Source of the DNA: Catalimonadaceae bacterium JC749
GTDB taxonomy: Bacteria > Bacteroidota > Bacteroidia > Cytophagales > Cyclobacteriaceae
Reading direction: 5' to 3'
DNA length: 64,000 nucleotides
Assembly (NCBI GenBank): GCA_021730635.1
Contig: JAJNNC010000010.1
Location: 186,001 to 250,000, forward strand
The notes under the pieces are model-generated. The model saw only the letters and a list, made by a program, of their open reading frames with translations, had not been told where the DNA came from and made no database searches. Numbering within the stretch: position 1 is the stretch's first letter; each line of letters opens with the position of its first letter. Shown here one piece after another: positions 46,971 through 57,000 of the stretch. Position numbers and translations under genes: made by a program.

Positions 46971-47168
46971 ATGGAACAGATAATGCAAAATATTCCGGTA
47001 TTACAAAAAAGTAAAGGCCAGCCTAAAGAAGTAGTAGCTGCTTCTTCCTCCTGTTGTGCTTCACCAGCCAATGGTGATGCCTGCTGTACACCCAGCCAGT
47101 CTGAGGAAGAGAACGATGGGGCCTGCTGTGCACAGCCAGCCGATGGTTCCGCTTGCTGCCGCCGGTAA
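46971..47168 (+). CDS. Small peptide with repeated Cys-Cys motifs
   Basis: A 65-residue peptide with no signal sequence. Residues 1-27 are free of Cys. Cys pairs then occur at 28-29, 38-39, 52-53 and 62-63. CCASPANGDACC (28-39) and CCAQPADGSACC (52-63) are two copies of one 12-residue unit, spaced by an acidic stretch (SQSEEENDG). Their codons differ at many silent sites, so selection rather than recent copying keeps them. It lies 58 bases after sigZ and ends at a strong terminator. It may be a metallothionein-like chelator or the precursor of a modified peptide. I recognise no named family. Confidence 0.7.
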   Translation: MEQIMQNIPVLQKSKGQPKEVVAASSSCCASPANGDACCTPSQSEEENDGACCAQPADGSACCRR

Positions 47169-47177
47169 TTTCTGTAG

Positions 47178-47207
47178 AAAGCCAGTCTAAGTGCTGGCTT
47201 TTTATTT
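47178..47207 (+). terminator. Strong Rho-independent terminator
   Basis: AAAGCCAG (47178-47185) pairs with CTGGCTTT (47194-47201) over an 8-base loop and is followed by TTTATTT. It ends the metalloid-type operon 10 bases after the peptide stop and may also serve the convergent MFS gene. Confidence 0.88.
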
Positions 47208-47228
47208 AAGCCTTTGGCAAGGCTGTTA

Positions 47229-48446
47229 CTATTCTCCTGCCCACTCGACGGGTTCTGCTTTAGAAACGGAGGATGCCCTCCGGGCCGGATCTTCCTTTTT
47301 CATAAAGATCCACAAGACCAACCCAACGGCGGTTACCAAACAGGCATTCAGCAAAAAAACCTCAGCAATATTCATTTGTGTACCGTATAAAAAGCCTGTC
47401 CAGAGATTTCCAACGATAGCACCTACTCCTAAGAAAGAAGCGTATAAAAGAGACTGGCCGGTTGCTCTCCATTCTTCTCTGACCAATAGATTCACATATT
47501 CCACACAGCATACCCAAAATAGAGACCAGGATATGCCCTGAAGTATTTCTATACCGATGGCTAACTGTGGATTTTTTACCAGAGAATACAATATCATCCT
47601 GACAGCTGTAGTGAAAACGGTGATCAACAGGGTGGTTTTTAAGCCTAACCTTCTGATAATTTTTGCGGAAAAGTAAAAGAAGGGTATCTCACACAAGCCT
47701 TGAAAAGAGAGCGCATAGCCTATCAGAGAAGAGGAGGCTCCATTCTCTTTCATATAAATAGAATAGAAGTAATAAATGGTGGAAGAGCCTACGGAAATCA
47801 GAAAAACACAGGCCAGTAAAAAGATCAGCGTTTTCTGCTGAAGCACTTTGCCAACGTCTTTAAAAGATTGTGTCGCCAGCGGTGCCTTTACTTTTTGCGT
47901 TTGTATGGTAAATGAAAATAAAAAAGTAAGCAGCATACTGCCTGCCGAAAAAATAAAAATAACGGTAGTGTTGCTGCTGTCAATGGCGTATCCCACCAAA
48001 ATGCCTGTAAAAGCCCAGCCTACCGCCCCGGCAATCCGGAGTGTGCCGTAGGAAAAGGCAGGATTTTTTTGTGCCAGTTGCAGGGAGAGACTGTCTAAAA
48101 CCGGTTGTAGCGTATTATAAAAGACAGCCATGAACACTGTAATGACAAATATATAGACAAAGCCTCCCTGGATAAGATACAGCGTATAGCTGATCGTGGC
48201 TAAGGCAGAAGAGAAAATCATGGTTTTCTTATAACCCCAGCGGTCGGCCAGCATGCCATAGAAGGGTTGTACCAGAAACATCATCAAAGGGGCGATCCCT
48301 AGAATGATGCCCATTTCTATGCCTGTTAACCCTTTGTCTTTCAGATAATCGGCAAACAGGGGGAGCCAGGAAGCCGTACAGCAAAATACGGTAAAATAGA
48401 GGAGGCGCAATCGGTTGGCCTCCGTCAGAAAAGAGGAGACAGGCAT
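47229..48446 (-). CDS. MFS transporter (PPP/HcaT-like), probable sugar uptake
   Basis: The ATG at 48446 is used; it shares one base with the stop of the deaminase gene (TGATG), a sign of coupling. The product has about 405 residues with 12 membrane segments. LFADYLKDKGLTGIEMGIILG and FYGMLADRWGYKKTM are the A-motif and adjacent regions of the 3-phenylpropionate/nucleoside-like MFS group. As the last gene of an amino-sugar operon it is likely an inner-membrane sugar importer. The substrate is inferred from neighbours. Confidence 0.82.
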   Translation of the reverse strand: MPVSSFLTEANRLRLLYFTVFCCTASWLPLFADYLKDKGLTGIEMGIILGIAPLMMFLVQPFYGMLADRWGYKKTMIFSSALATISYTLYLIQGGFVYIFVITVFMAVFYNTLQPVLDSLSLQLAQKNPAFSYGTLRIAGAVGWAFTGILVGYAIDSSNTTVIFIFSAGSMLLTFLFSFTIQTQKVKAPLATQSFKDVGKVLQQKTLIFLLACVFLISVGSSTIYYFYSIYMKENGASSSLIGYALSFQGLCEIPFFYFSAKIIRRLGLKTTLLITVFTTAVRMILYSLVKNPQLAIGIEILQGISWSLFWVCCVEYVNLLVREEWRATGQSLLYASFLGVGAIVGNLWTGFLYGTQMNIAEVFLLNACLVTAVGLVLWIFMKKEDPARRASSVSKAEPVEWAGE

Positions 48447-49192
48447 CAATACTGGCTTTTGGCTTTGAGGGTCAGTAAGGAAGCGGCCTCCTCATCCAGC
48501 AGGGCAAAGCCGTTGTCATGTTTTCTCAACAGGCTGGCAGGCACCTGCACGGATATGTCTTCCACCAGCACTTTCCGCATGATCTCAGCCTTTTTGGCAC
48601 CGCTGGCGATCATCAGGGCTGAACGTGCCTCCAGCACATGACGCATGCCCAGGGTAATCCCTTTCTTCAGCGGTGTGGATTGAGAAAAATATTTTTGCCC
48701 TACCACCTGGGTCGTCTCATCCAGATCGACCACATGCGCATACAGGTCAGGGCTGACGCCCGGTTCGTTGAACCCAATATGGCCATTCATGCCCACGCCT
48801 ACCAGTATGAGATCCAAGCCTCCCTGTTGCCTGATCAACGCATTCATCTGCTCACACGCTGAAGCCAGGTCTTCTGCCAGGGCATCAAATAAATGGATCT
48901 GAGACTCAGCGATCTGCAAAGGTGTAAACAGGTGGTGGCGGAGGAAATACTGGCAACTGCCAGGATTATCTGGTGGAATGTGCACCCATTCATCCAACCC
49001 TACGAATTGTACCTGCGAAAAATCAACCTGCTTCTGGCGGGCTATCTCCACTATGTACTGATAAGTAAGCGTGGGGGTATTGCCTGCCGCCAGACACAAT
49101 ACACTATTGGCTTTCTCCTGAACCTGATGAACGACCTTTTCGGCGGTGTTGTGAGAAAGGGCCGCATAATCTTTAAAGATATTTAATTGCAT
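48446..49192 (-). CDS. nagB: Glucosamine-6-phosphate deaminase
   Basis: Converts glucosamine-6-phosphate to fructose-6-phosphate and ammonia. The ATG at 49192 gives the usual family start (MQLNIFKDYAALS) and 248 residues; an ATG at 49228 would add 12 atypical residues and overlap the upstream gene. LCLAAGNTPTLTYQYI is the phosphate-binding loop, VGLDEWVHIP the catalytic Asp and GVGMNGHIGFNEPG the active-site His region. It lies between the Gfo/Idh/MocA oxidoreductase and the MFS gene. This gene defines the operon as amino-sugar catabolic. Confidence 0.93.
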   Translation of the reverse strand: MQLNIFKDYAALSHNTAEKVVHQVQEKANSVLCLAAGNTPTLTYQYIVEIARQKQVDFSQVQFVGLDEWVHIPPDNPGSCQYFLRHHLFTPLQIAESQIHLFDALAEDLASACEQMNALIRQQGGLDLILVGVGMNGHIGFNEPGVSPDLYAHVVDLDETTQVVGQKYFSQSTPLKKGITLGMRHVLEARSALMIASGAKKAEIMRKVLVEDISVQVPASLLRKHDNGFALLDEEAASLLTLKAKSQY

Positions 49193-49209
49193 AAGTACAG
49201 TGTCAGAGA

Positions 49210-50385
49210 CTATGAGATCATAGGCCATTTGAATTTGGATTCCAGGGCAATTCTTTCTCCTGTTTTTTCAGACTTCCGGGCTGCTTCAATGATCTCAAGC
49301 ACATGCAGCGAATGTTCTACATCGATCAAAGGTTCTTCTCCTGTAACCAGGCTTTTGGCAATCACAGAAGCCCCTTCCTGCCAGACATAGGTGCCGGGAT
49401 CGGTCACATAGCGGGTGGTTTCTACCTCTTCTTTGGTGGCCATGTCGACGCCACTGGGAGCCCAGTCGTAACCAATGAGGTGCATGTTGCCTTCGGTGCC
49501 ATAAAGCGATATGGTGGGTCTTTCCTGGCCGGTGCCCGCATGGCCGTAAGGGTCAAAGTAGTTAAAGCCGCTTTGCACATGAGAAAGCACGCCGGACTGA
49601 TGCTCCATCAGTACCATGGCATTGTCTTCGGCTACTACCTTGATCTTTCCCTTATCACCGGTATTTCGGGTGGGGGTAATGATGTTCAGCATGGCCACTA
49701 CGGACTTTACCGGCCCCAGAAGACCCGTGATGGTCGCCAGGTTATAGACTGCCAGGTCAGGCAGACTGCCGCCCAGTTCTTCGTAGAAAAAGGCAGACCA
49801 GTCCGGCCCTTCATGGCCATAATGACCATGCGCGGCGGCTACCTTACCGAGTTTACCTTCCTGTATGGCTTTGGACATAAAAGCAAACTGCGGACTGTTC
49901 ACCACCGCAGGGGCACCCCAGAGGCGGGTTCCTTTCTGTTTGGCCAGCTTCAGCAGCTCTGCGCCCTGCTGGTAGGTGTTGGCCAGCGGTTTCTCGCTCC
50001 AGACATGTTTGCCTGCCTGAATCGCCTGCTTGTTGAGCCGGTAATGTTCCTGCATATTGGTCAGGTTGACCATCAGGGCAAAGGGAGCGCCGGCCAGCAT
50101 CTGATCTATATGTGGGTAGTGATTGGGAATATTGAATTTTTCCGCCTGCTGTTTTGCTCTTTCCGGTTTAATGTCACAGGTACTGACTAACTCAACGTGT
50201 GGAGATTTTGACAGATGGGGTAAATATACATTGGAAACGCTCCCACAGCCAATCACGCCCACTTTGATTTTTTCCTCTTTTATCTTCCATGTGGAGGCAT
50301 GTAAGGCCATAGGAGACAGGAAAGCCGCTGCTCCTGCCACACTCATTTTATTTAAAAAGTCTTTGCGTGAAATTTGCTTTTTCAT
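49210..50385 (-). CDS. Gfo/Idh/MocA family oxidoreductase, exported type
   Basis: A 391-residue NAD(P)-dependent sugar dehydrogenase-like protein. The N-terminus KQISRKDFLNKMSVAGAAAF resembles a Tat signal but has Arg-Lys, not Arg-Arg. The Rossmann motif is VGVIGCGSVSNVYLPHL and the family EKP motif is HVWSEKPLANT. The C-terminal domain has GGSLPDLAVYNLATITGLLG. Many Bacteroidota secreted members act on glycosides. It starts 2 bases after the kinase stop. Acts probably on an amino sugar or its glycoside. Confidence 0.88.
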   Translation of the reverse strand: MKKQISRKDFLNKMSVAGAAAFLSPMALHASTWKIKEEKIKVGVIGCGSVSNVYLPHLSKSPHVELVSTCDIKPERAKQQAEKFNIPNHYPHIDQMLAGAPFALMVNLTNMQEHYRLNKQAIQAGKHVWSEKPLANTYQQGAELLKLAKQKGTRLWGAPAVVNSPQFAFMSKAIQEGKLGKVAAAHGHYGHEGPDWSAFFYEELGGSLPDLAVYNLATITGLLGPVKSVVAMLNIITPTRNTGDKGKIKVVAEDNAMVLMEHQSGVLSHVQSGFNYFDPYGHAGTGQERPTISLYGTEGNMHLIGYDWAPSGVDMATKEEVETTRYVTDPGTYVWQEGASVIAKSLVTGEEPLIDVEHSLHVLEIIEAARKSEKTGERIALESKFKWPMIS

Positions 50386-50387
50386 CG

Positions 50388-51590
50388 TTAGGTAATTTTA
50401 GGAGTTGTTTGATTCAATGTTAAGGGTTCTATTAATTTTTCTTCCAGAAATGCTTTGATATCCGCTGACTGAGGACTTTGTCCTTCCTTCACATAATAGC
50501 CTGAAACAGCATTGCCCAACAGAAGCGAGGCTTCTACATCCAGACCCAGCAGTTGCGCTATACAAAAGCCTGCGTTAAAGTTATCTCCTGCCCCGGTAGA
50601 TATTGTAGGGTTTGCTGTAAAGAAGCTGTTGCTCTTATACCACCCCTTCCGGCTGAAGGCATAAGATTGTTGGGTCGTATGAATGACAAGCATTTCTATG
50701 CTTAGTTTTTCAAAAATTCTTTGGCCTGTATATTCCATCTCTTCTCCTGCCTTTTCCAGGTACAAAGCCTGATAGATCAGCTGAGATTCATTTCTGTTTA
50801 AGCTTAAGATGATCTGGTAGTATCCGGCTATTTCTTCTATTAATGACAAGGCCTCCCGGATGGCCTTATTATTTCGTTTGGAGCAATCGGATAAATCAAA
50901 GAAGGCGAACTTTTGACGCTCACTCGGCCACAGGAGTTTAGGAAAGACATCTTGCAACAATCCTTTCCAGATCCCGGTGGAGGAGTCCAGTTCACTCCAG
51001 TTGAGCAGGCAGATAAAATCGCTCTCATCGAAAAGCCGGATCAGGGTGGACAAACCCAGGGTAGCTTTTATATTTTCCCAGCGTATGGTATTGAGGCGCC
51101 CTATCTGAGCAAACATAAGCTTACCATCGTCAAACTCTAAGGCGTTGGCAAATCCAGGGTTGGCGAAGCTGTGTAAACTGCAATTGGAGGAAAGCCTGTC
51201 AAAGACAGGATGAATGCCCGGATGACCCAGCGATCCTATGCAATTGACATGAACACCCAATTGACCAAGGGCATGCGCCATGATGGGCGTATTACCTCCT
51301 ATCTTTGTCTCTATTTCTTCCAGTTCGAGGCATAAGCTTTTTCCGGATCTTTCCTGAATGTATAATCCCAACTCGGAAGTTTCCTGAAAGAAAACAGGCG
51401 CTTGGTGTGCTTCCTTGTTTTTTATTACTCTGGAAACAATATCGATGAAGCCATCAAATCCGACCGTTGCTTTCTTCAACGGTAATGCCTCACTGTTTTC
51501 CTGAAATGACTTTTTAAGGGAAGCTATCTTCTCAGACTGACTCTTATCCAGCATAAAATACGTTAATAAAATTCTAGGTTCAATGATCAT
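50388..51590 (-). CDS. PfkB-family carbohydrate kinase
   Basis: A 400-residue ribokinase-superfamily kinase. VGFDGFIDIVSRV near the start and IGGNTPIMAHALGQLGVHV bind sugar; TISTGAGDNFNAGFCIAQ is the C-terminal motif with the catalytic Asp. An ATG at 51554 (MLDKSQSEK) is also possible, but neither has a Shine-Dalgarno site in clear register. A perfect hairpin lies 11 bases upstream of this start. It probably phosphorylates the imported amino sugar before nagB acts. The substrate is not proven. Confidence 0.87.
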   Translation of the reverse strand: MIIEPRILLTYFMLDKSQSEKIASLKKSFQENSEALPLKKATVGFDGFIDIVSRVIKNKEAHQAPVFFQETSELGLYIQERSGKSLCLELEEIETKIGGNTPIMAHALGQLGVHVNCIGSLGHPGIHPVFDRLSSNCSLHSFANPGFANALEFDDGKLMFAQIGRLNTIRWENIKATLGLSTLIRLFDESDFICLLNWSELDSSTGIWKGLLQDVFPKLLWPSERQKFAFFDLSDCSKRNNKAIREALSLIEEIAGYYQIILSLNRNESQLIYQALYLEKAGEEMEYTGQRIFEKLSIEMLVIHTTQQSYAFSRKGWYKSNSFFTANPTISTGAGDNFNAGFCIAQLLGLDVEASLLLGNAVSGYYVKEGQSPQSADIKAFLEEKLIEPLTLNQTTPKIT

Positions 51591-51600
51591 GATACAGGAA

Positions 51601-51616
51601 GTCCCTCTCCAGGGAC
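51601..51616 (-). promoter_or_regulatory. Stem-loop between araC and pfkB-type genes
   Basis: GTCCCT (51601-51606) and AGGGAC (51611-51616) form a perfect 6-base stem with a 4-base loop. On the transcribed (minus) strand the right arm holds GGAGAGGGA, a purine-rich sequence just upstream of the kinase ATG at 51590, so the hairpin could mask its ribosome site. It begins 4 bases after the araC stop. Confidence 0.55.
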
Positions 51617-51620
51617 AGCC

Positions 51621-52535
51621 TCAAAGTCCCAGGATAGGGGTTTTCTTTTTTACCTTTTTCCGATAGGCTTTAGGGGTAAGGTGCACTATTTTTTTAAACT
51701 GCTTATGAAAGTTGGAAGGGTTGTTAAAACCACTTGAGAAGCATACCTGCGCAATATCTTTATCCTCTTCCATGAGCATCCGGCAGGCATGGGCAATCCG
51801 GAGTTCCGTCAGATATTGAAAGTAGCTCTTTCCGGTATGGGTCTTGAAATACCTGCAAAAAGCCGCTTCCGTTGTGTTCACCAGGGCCGCTATTTCTGAA
51901 AGGGAAATAGGTTCCTGAAAATGATTTTCCGTATAGTAAATCACTTTATTGATTTTTTGTGAATCCTGGTCGTTGGGCTCACTCTGGAAATGAGCTTCAT
52001 TCAGAAAATGGAATTGCTCTGAGCGTCCCAGCTTGTCTAAAAGGGAAAGAATGTTCATCAGGGCCGGAATACCGGAGGTACCCTCCATGCGGCAGAGCAG
52101 GGCGCCTGCCAGTGCACGGGTTTCTCCATAGAATTGCAGGCCTCTCCGGGCGTTCTTTAATAACACCTTGATATGCATGAATTCTTCTATAGAAAAGAAG
52201 TGGTTGCCCAGAAAATTTTCTTTGAACCTCAGCACAATAGAAGCTGGCTTTTCTTCCGGGCGTTGGTCATAATACTCTTTATCAGGTTGCCGGGTGTGGG
52301 GCACATGTCTACCGATGAGCAACAGTTCGCCCTCTTCCATAGCCCGGGTATGGTTTCCAATATAGTGGGTTCCTTTACCTTTGAGGCAATAACAGAGCTC
52401 AACTTCCGGATGAAAATGCCACGGAGTGTTGCCTGCCATGTCCTCTCTTCTGATGGTAAAGGAACTTCCTACATACAACTGGTCCTTTAACAAAATAGGT
52501 TTACGCTGATGAAAATCCATTCGCCGTTGCTCCAT
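51621..52535 (-). CDS. AraC-family regulator of the amino-sugar locus
   Basis: A 304-residue regulator. The N-terminal cupin has WHFHPEVELCYCLKG and VPHTRQPDKEYY and would bind an effector. The C-terminal double helix-turn-helix (about 200-295) contains ISLSEIAALVNTTEAAFCRYF and VCFSSGFNNPSNFHKQFKK. It is clearly paralogous to the divergent regulator at 57480. It lies inside the operon between SusD and the kinase, so the operon probably controls itself. Confidence 0.93.
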   Translation of the reverse strand: MEQRRMDFHQRKPILLKDQLYVGSSFTIRREDMAGNTPWHFHPEVELCYCLKGKGTHYIGNHTRAMEEGELLLIGRHVPHTRQPDKEYYDQRPEEKPASIVLRFKENFLGNHFFSIEEFMHIKVLLKNARRGLQFYGETRALAGALLCRMEGTSGIPALMNILSLLDKLGRSEQFHFLNEAHFQSEPNDQDSQKINKVIYYTENHFQEPISLSEIAALVNTTEAAFCRYFKTHTGKSYFQYLTELRIAHACRMLMEEDKDIAQVCFSSGFNNPSNFHKQFKKIVHLTPKAYRKKVKKKTPILGL

Positions 52536-52575
52536 TAGGTACTCACTTAATATACTGAAATTAAGTTAATAACTT

Positions 52576-54057
52576 TCAATATCCGGGGTTTTGTTTCAGA
52601 TTAGGATTTAAAGAAATCTGGTTAAAAGGAATAGGGAATATTTCCTTGGTCTCATCGCTTTCAGGCTTGAATTGCCAGGCTTTGGTAAACTGTCCGAAAC
52701 GAATCAGATCTTGTCTTCTGTGATACTCCCAGGCCAGTTCTCTGCCCCGTTCTTCCAGGATGGCGTCCGCCGTCAGCGACACAAAAGGTTCTACATTTCG
52801 CTTGGTTCGGATAAAGTTAATATCATTCAACGCATTGGCTTGATCCCCTAACCTGAAATAGGCTTCTCCACGCATCAGATACACGTCGGCCAGGCGATAG
52901 ATCACCCAGTCGTTATCCTGGCTGAAGGTAGCCCCTCTTTGAATTTCATATTTCCTGCTTCTGTATCCTGCCAGCCGGGCTACCGTGCCTGCGGGCATCT
53001 CAAAGGCAGGAATTTCCTGGGTATAAGCCATGGGCACCCCATCATCAAAGAGTGAATCGCCGGAGGCATCGTACTGCTGGCCGGTCAGCCACATCTCTTT
53101 TCTGACATCACCATCCTTAAACAGATTATAGAATTCGGCATAGGTACAATACCCGTTCCAGGGGGCTGATCCTAGTTCGTAAGTCAGCTGGTTGAGGTAG
53201 TGCAGGGTGGTAATGGGTTGAAAAAAGCCCTGCCGTTTTGACTTGTCAAAGGGGGTAGCCAGAATGATTTCCGGAGAAGTGTGATTCGTGATGCTGAAGT
53301 TTGAAAAGAAATCCGTTGCCAGCGAGAACTGGTTGGATGCAATGATACTGTCGCATCGGGCCAGAGCCTTTTCCCACTGAGGGGTACCGGTATACACTTC
53401 CGCATTGAGGTATAATTTTACCAGCATCATATGTCCGACATACCGTGTCATGCGGCCATAATTGGCCTTCACTTCTGTAGACAAAAGAGGCGTTGCCTCC
53501 AGGAGTTCCCTTTCTACAAAATCATACACTTCTTTGCGGGTACTTTGCTGCGGACTGGCTGTTTCGCCCCCCAGCAGTTGGTCTGCAATGATCACATTGC
53601 CGAAATTGTCCATGGCCAGGTAATGGTAAAATGCCCGTAAGGCCCTGAGTTCTGCGATGATACCGGCGTCGGTAATATTAGGATTGACGATCTGCTGATT
53701 GACGGCTGTGATGTTGTTATAGATCCAGGTCCACAGATCGTTGAATCCATAAAAATCTGCCGGCCAGGTATGCTGCTCCAGAAACTTCCATTCAGGCTCA
53801 CTCCAGTCGCCACCACGGGCGGGGGCCAGCTGGTCATCGGTGACGCAGTTTAAGGCTTCAAAACGATTCCAGTAATCGCCCAACCCCCCATACAGCGGGC
53901 CGATCAGGGCATTGAGCTGCGCTTGTGTCTGACCAAATTGATCCTGTGGAATTTGGTCATAGACCTCTTCCTCAAGGTCTGTACAACTGTTGACGGCTAT
54001 TCCGCCCAGGAGAAGCATCCACAGCCAGAGTATTTTATATATTTTCTTCATATCCAT
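52576..54057 (-). CDS. SusD/RagB lipoprotein of the amino-sugar locus
   Basis: A 493-residue surface glycan-binding lipoprotein, Cys25 (VNSCTDL). Family marks include AELRALRAFYHYLAMDNFG, YRLADVYLMRGEAYFRLG, and REL.WE.HRRQDLIRFG in the C-terminus, ending in LNPNLKQNPGY. It follows SusC by 19 bases. It is only distantly related to the two SusD copies at 26580 and 29642. Captures oligosaccharide for the SusC at 54077; an amino-sugar glycan is inferred from nagB. Confidence 0.94.
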   Translation of the reverse strand: MDMKKIYKILWLWMLLLGGIAVNSCTDLEEEVYDQIPQDQFGQTQAQLNALIGPLYGGLGDYWNRFEALNCVTDDQLAPARGGDWSEPEWKFLEQHTWPADFYGFNDLWTWIYNNITAVNQQIVNPNITDAGIIAELRALRAFYHYLAMDNFGNVIIADQLLGGETASPQQSTRKEVYDFVERELLEATPLLSTEVKANYGRMTRYVGHMMLVKLYLNAEVYTGTPQWEKALARCDSIIASNQFSLATDFFSNFSITNHTSPEIILATPFDKSKRQGFFQPITTLHYLNQLTYELGSAPWNGYCTYAEFYNLFKDGDVRKEMWLTGQQYDASGDSLFDDGVPMAYTQEIPAFEMPAGTVARLAGYRSRKYEIQRGATFSQDNDWVIYRLADVYLMRGEAYFRLGDQANALNDINFIRTKRNVEPFVSLTADAILEERGRELAWEYHRRQDLIRFGQFTKAWQFKPESDETKEIFPIPFNQISLNPNLKQNPGY

Positions 54058-54076
54058 AGTGTCGTTGGGGTTATCA

Positions 54077-57000
54077 TCAGAAAGTAAAGTCTATGCCTAG
54101 TTGGAAAGAACGGGTTTTGGGATACACATTGCTGTAATCCATGCCCATGCTGTTGGGTGTTTGTCCGTTCAGATCACCTCTTACCTGTAATTCGGGATCA
54201 ACACCCTTGTATTGGGTAATGACAAACAAGTTGTTGCCACCCACATAGACCCTGGCGTTTTGCAGGAGGCCGGCAGCGGGGAAGTTATACCCGATCTGCC
54301 AGTTGTCTAACCGGACAAAAGAACCGTCTTCCAGCCAAAGGTCTGTCAGTTGCGGGGTGCTGAAATTGATAGGGTAATCGGCTACTTCTTTCACCATGTT
54401 GGTTTCCAGAATACTGCCAGGCAAAGCCAGGTTAGAGCGCAGGTTATTGATAATTTTGTTACCAAATACCCCTCTCAGCTGGAAGCTGAGGTCTATATTT
54501 TTGTACACAAAACTGTTGATAAAAGATCCCGTCGTTCGGGGCTGCGCCGTGCCGGATTCAAACAACTTGGCATCTGCGAAATCAGTGGTAGGTACATCAC
54601 CTTCCTGTGCTTCCATGAGAATCCGTCCGTCGGCATCGAACCCTACAAAGTGCGGGATATAAAACTCTCCCAGCGGATGGCCTTCCCGCAGCTGAGAGGC
54701 TGTGATACCGCCTAGTCCCCGGCCTTCGAAGAAATTGTATCGCACGATAGGTGCCCCAAACTCGCTGTTGCTTAAGGAGACTACTTCGTTCTTGTAAGCG
54801 GCGCCCACTATTCTGGCATTCCAGCGGAAAAGGTCTCCCCGGATAATATCACCGCCCAGTGACCATTCAATGCCTTTGTTCGACATTTCGCCCACATTGG
54901 AGGTAATGGAATTGGTAAAATATTTTGATCCGTCGGCCTGCACATTGTAGTTGTAGAGCATATCATTGGTGGTTTTATCGTACACCTCCAGGCTTCCGCT
55001 CATTCTGCCATCAAACAACTCGAAGTCAAGTCCAATATTTATCTGGGATAACACTTCCCATTTCAGGTTAGGGTTGGTATTTTGTGTGATGCCATAGCCG
55101 GGAACAAAATCCTCTATGCTACCATCATAATAGGTGCCTTTCTGGCCATACAACAGCAGCGACTGGTAAGGCCCGATCCCTTCCGAGTTTCCAATCTGTC
55201 CCCATCCCACACGTAACTTCAGATAGTTTAAGGTGGCGTTGCCAGAAAGAAAATCCTCATTGCTGAGCGTCCATCCGGCAGCCACAGAAGGGAATAAGCC
55301 CCATTTGTTGTTGGCACCGAATTTTGAACTGCCGTCTCTGCGTAAGGTAGCGGTCAGGTTATATTTATCTGTCAGGTTCAGGGTGGCCCTGCCAAAGAAG
55401 GATACCAGCCTGGTTTCATTTTTATAGGAGCTGGTATAACTCTGGTTTCCTTCCAACAAAGTGCCCTGGCCTGAGGATAAACTGTTGTAGCCCAGAATAT
55501 GATACAGACCTTCCACAAAGTTATTGTTATTGGCACCGAACCCGTCACTGACGATATCCTGATACGAATAACCGCCTAATACTGTCAACTGATGCGCGTT
55601 GCCAAAATCCTTCTGGTATTGGGCCGTCAGTTCCAGTAACTTATCATTGGTCTGGTCCAGATTCCGGGAGGCCATTCCCTGGTTATTAACATAAGCTCTG
55701 ATCACGCCATTATAAGCCTGGCTGTTGATGTTGTTTTCACCCAGGTAGGCGGCATTGGCACCCAGCGAAAGACCGGGCAGTATTTCATACCGCATGGTAA
55801 TGCCTCCCATAAACACTTTCTTTTCATCCTGGTTCTGGTAGTTCTCCAGCATGGCTACCGGATTGTAAAGATCAAAGCTGCCGTCTACTTCATAGTAGTC
55901 TCCGTCAGTACCCCGGACCGGCAGGGTCGGCAAAAACAAAACGGATCTGTTGATAATATCGTTATTGACCAGGTCGGCATTGATGCTTGTCAGGGCCAGG
56001 TTATACTGTATATTCAGTTTATCATTGAGCGCTCTCTGGTCCAGGTTAATGCGGCCTGTCACCCGTTCAAAGTCCGTGTTTTTGATAATGCCCTCTCTTT
56101 TGATGTAATTGATGGAACCCCGGTAAGAAAGGGCTGCCGTACCGCCAGCGATGGCCAGGTCGTGGTTATTGGTCAAACCGGTTTGTGTAATCTCTTTGAT
56201 CCAATCTGTGCTGTAGCCATTGCCGTTGGCATCCCTGGGAAACTTCAGATTATCACTCAGGGAAGCTTCTCCTTTGATTCGGGTCACTTCCGCTCTGTAT
56301 TCATCGGCATTCAACAGGTCGAGGCTGTTGGAGATGGTTTCCACGCCCACATAATGATTAAAAGATACGGAGGTTCTCCCTTCCTTTCCCCTTTTTGTCG
56401 TGATCATAATGACACCGTTAGCGGCTCTGGAGCCATAAATGGCTGAAGCAGAAGCATCCTTTAAGACGTCGATCTGCTCAATGTCGGAAGGAGAAATACT
56501 GTTGATCGGGACACCAATAACCCCATCGACGACGTAGAGCGGGTCACTGCCACCCGCCAGCGAAGTATAACCACGCAAGCGCACCGTGGGCGACTGGTTA
56601 GGGTCTCCGGAAGGTTGGGTGATGTTTAACCCCGGCACCTTCCCCTGAATGGCCTGTAAGGGGTTAGGGTTGATACCCGCGTTAAATTCTTTGGCAGATA
56701 CCTGAGAAACAGCCCCCGTCAGATCTTTCTTTTGTATGGTGCCGTACCCCACTACCACTACTTCCGACAGGGAAGTGATATCCGGTGCTAACGCTACATT
56801 GATGGTGGTTTGCGCTTCAACACTTACTTCTTCAGGGGTATAACCCACGAAGGAAAATATCAGTATGGCCTCTGATCCTACAGCAATGCTGTATTCGCCA
56901 TCGATATTGGTAACGGTACCGTTACTGGTACCTTTCTCAATAATGTTTACACCGGGCATGGCAGCACCATCGTCTAAGGAGGTTACTTTGCCAGTGACCG

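Noticed and set aside
49303-50190. Long rightward frame opposite the Gfo/Idh/MocA gene
   Set aside because: Lies wholly on the other strand of a conserved gene and shows no protein family pattern.
50270-50385. Tat signal on the Gfo/Idh/MocA protein
   Set aside because: Arg-Lys in place of Arg-Arg; export by Tat is possible but not claimed.
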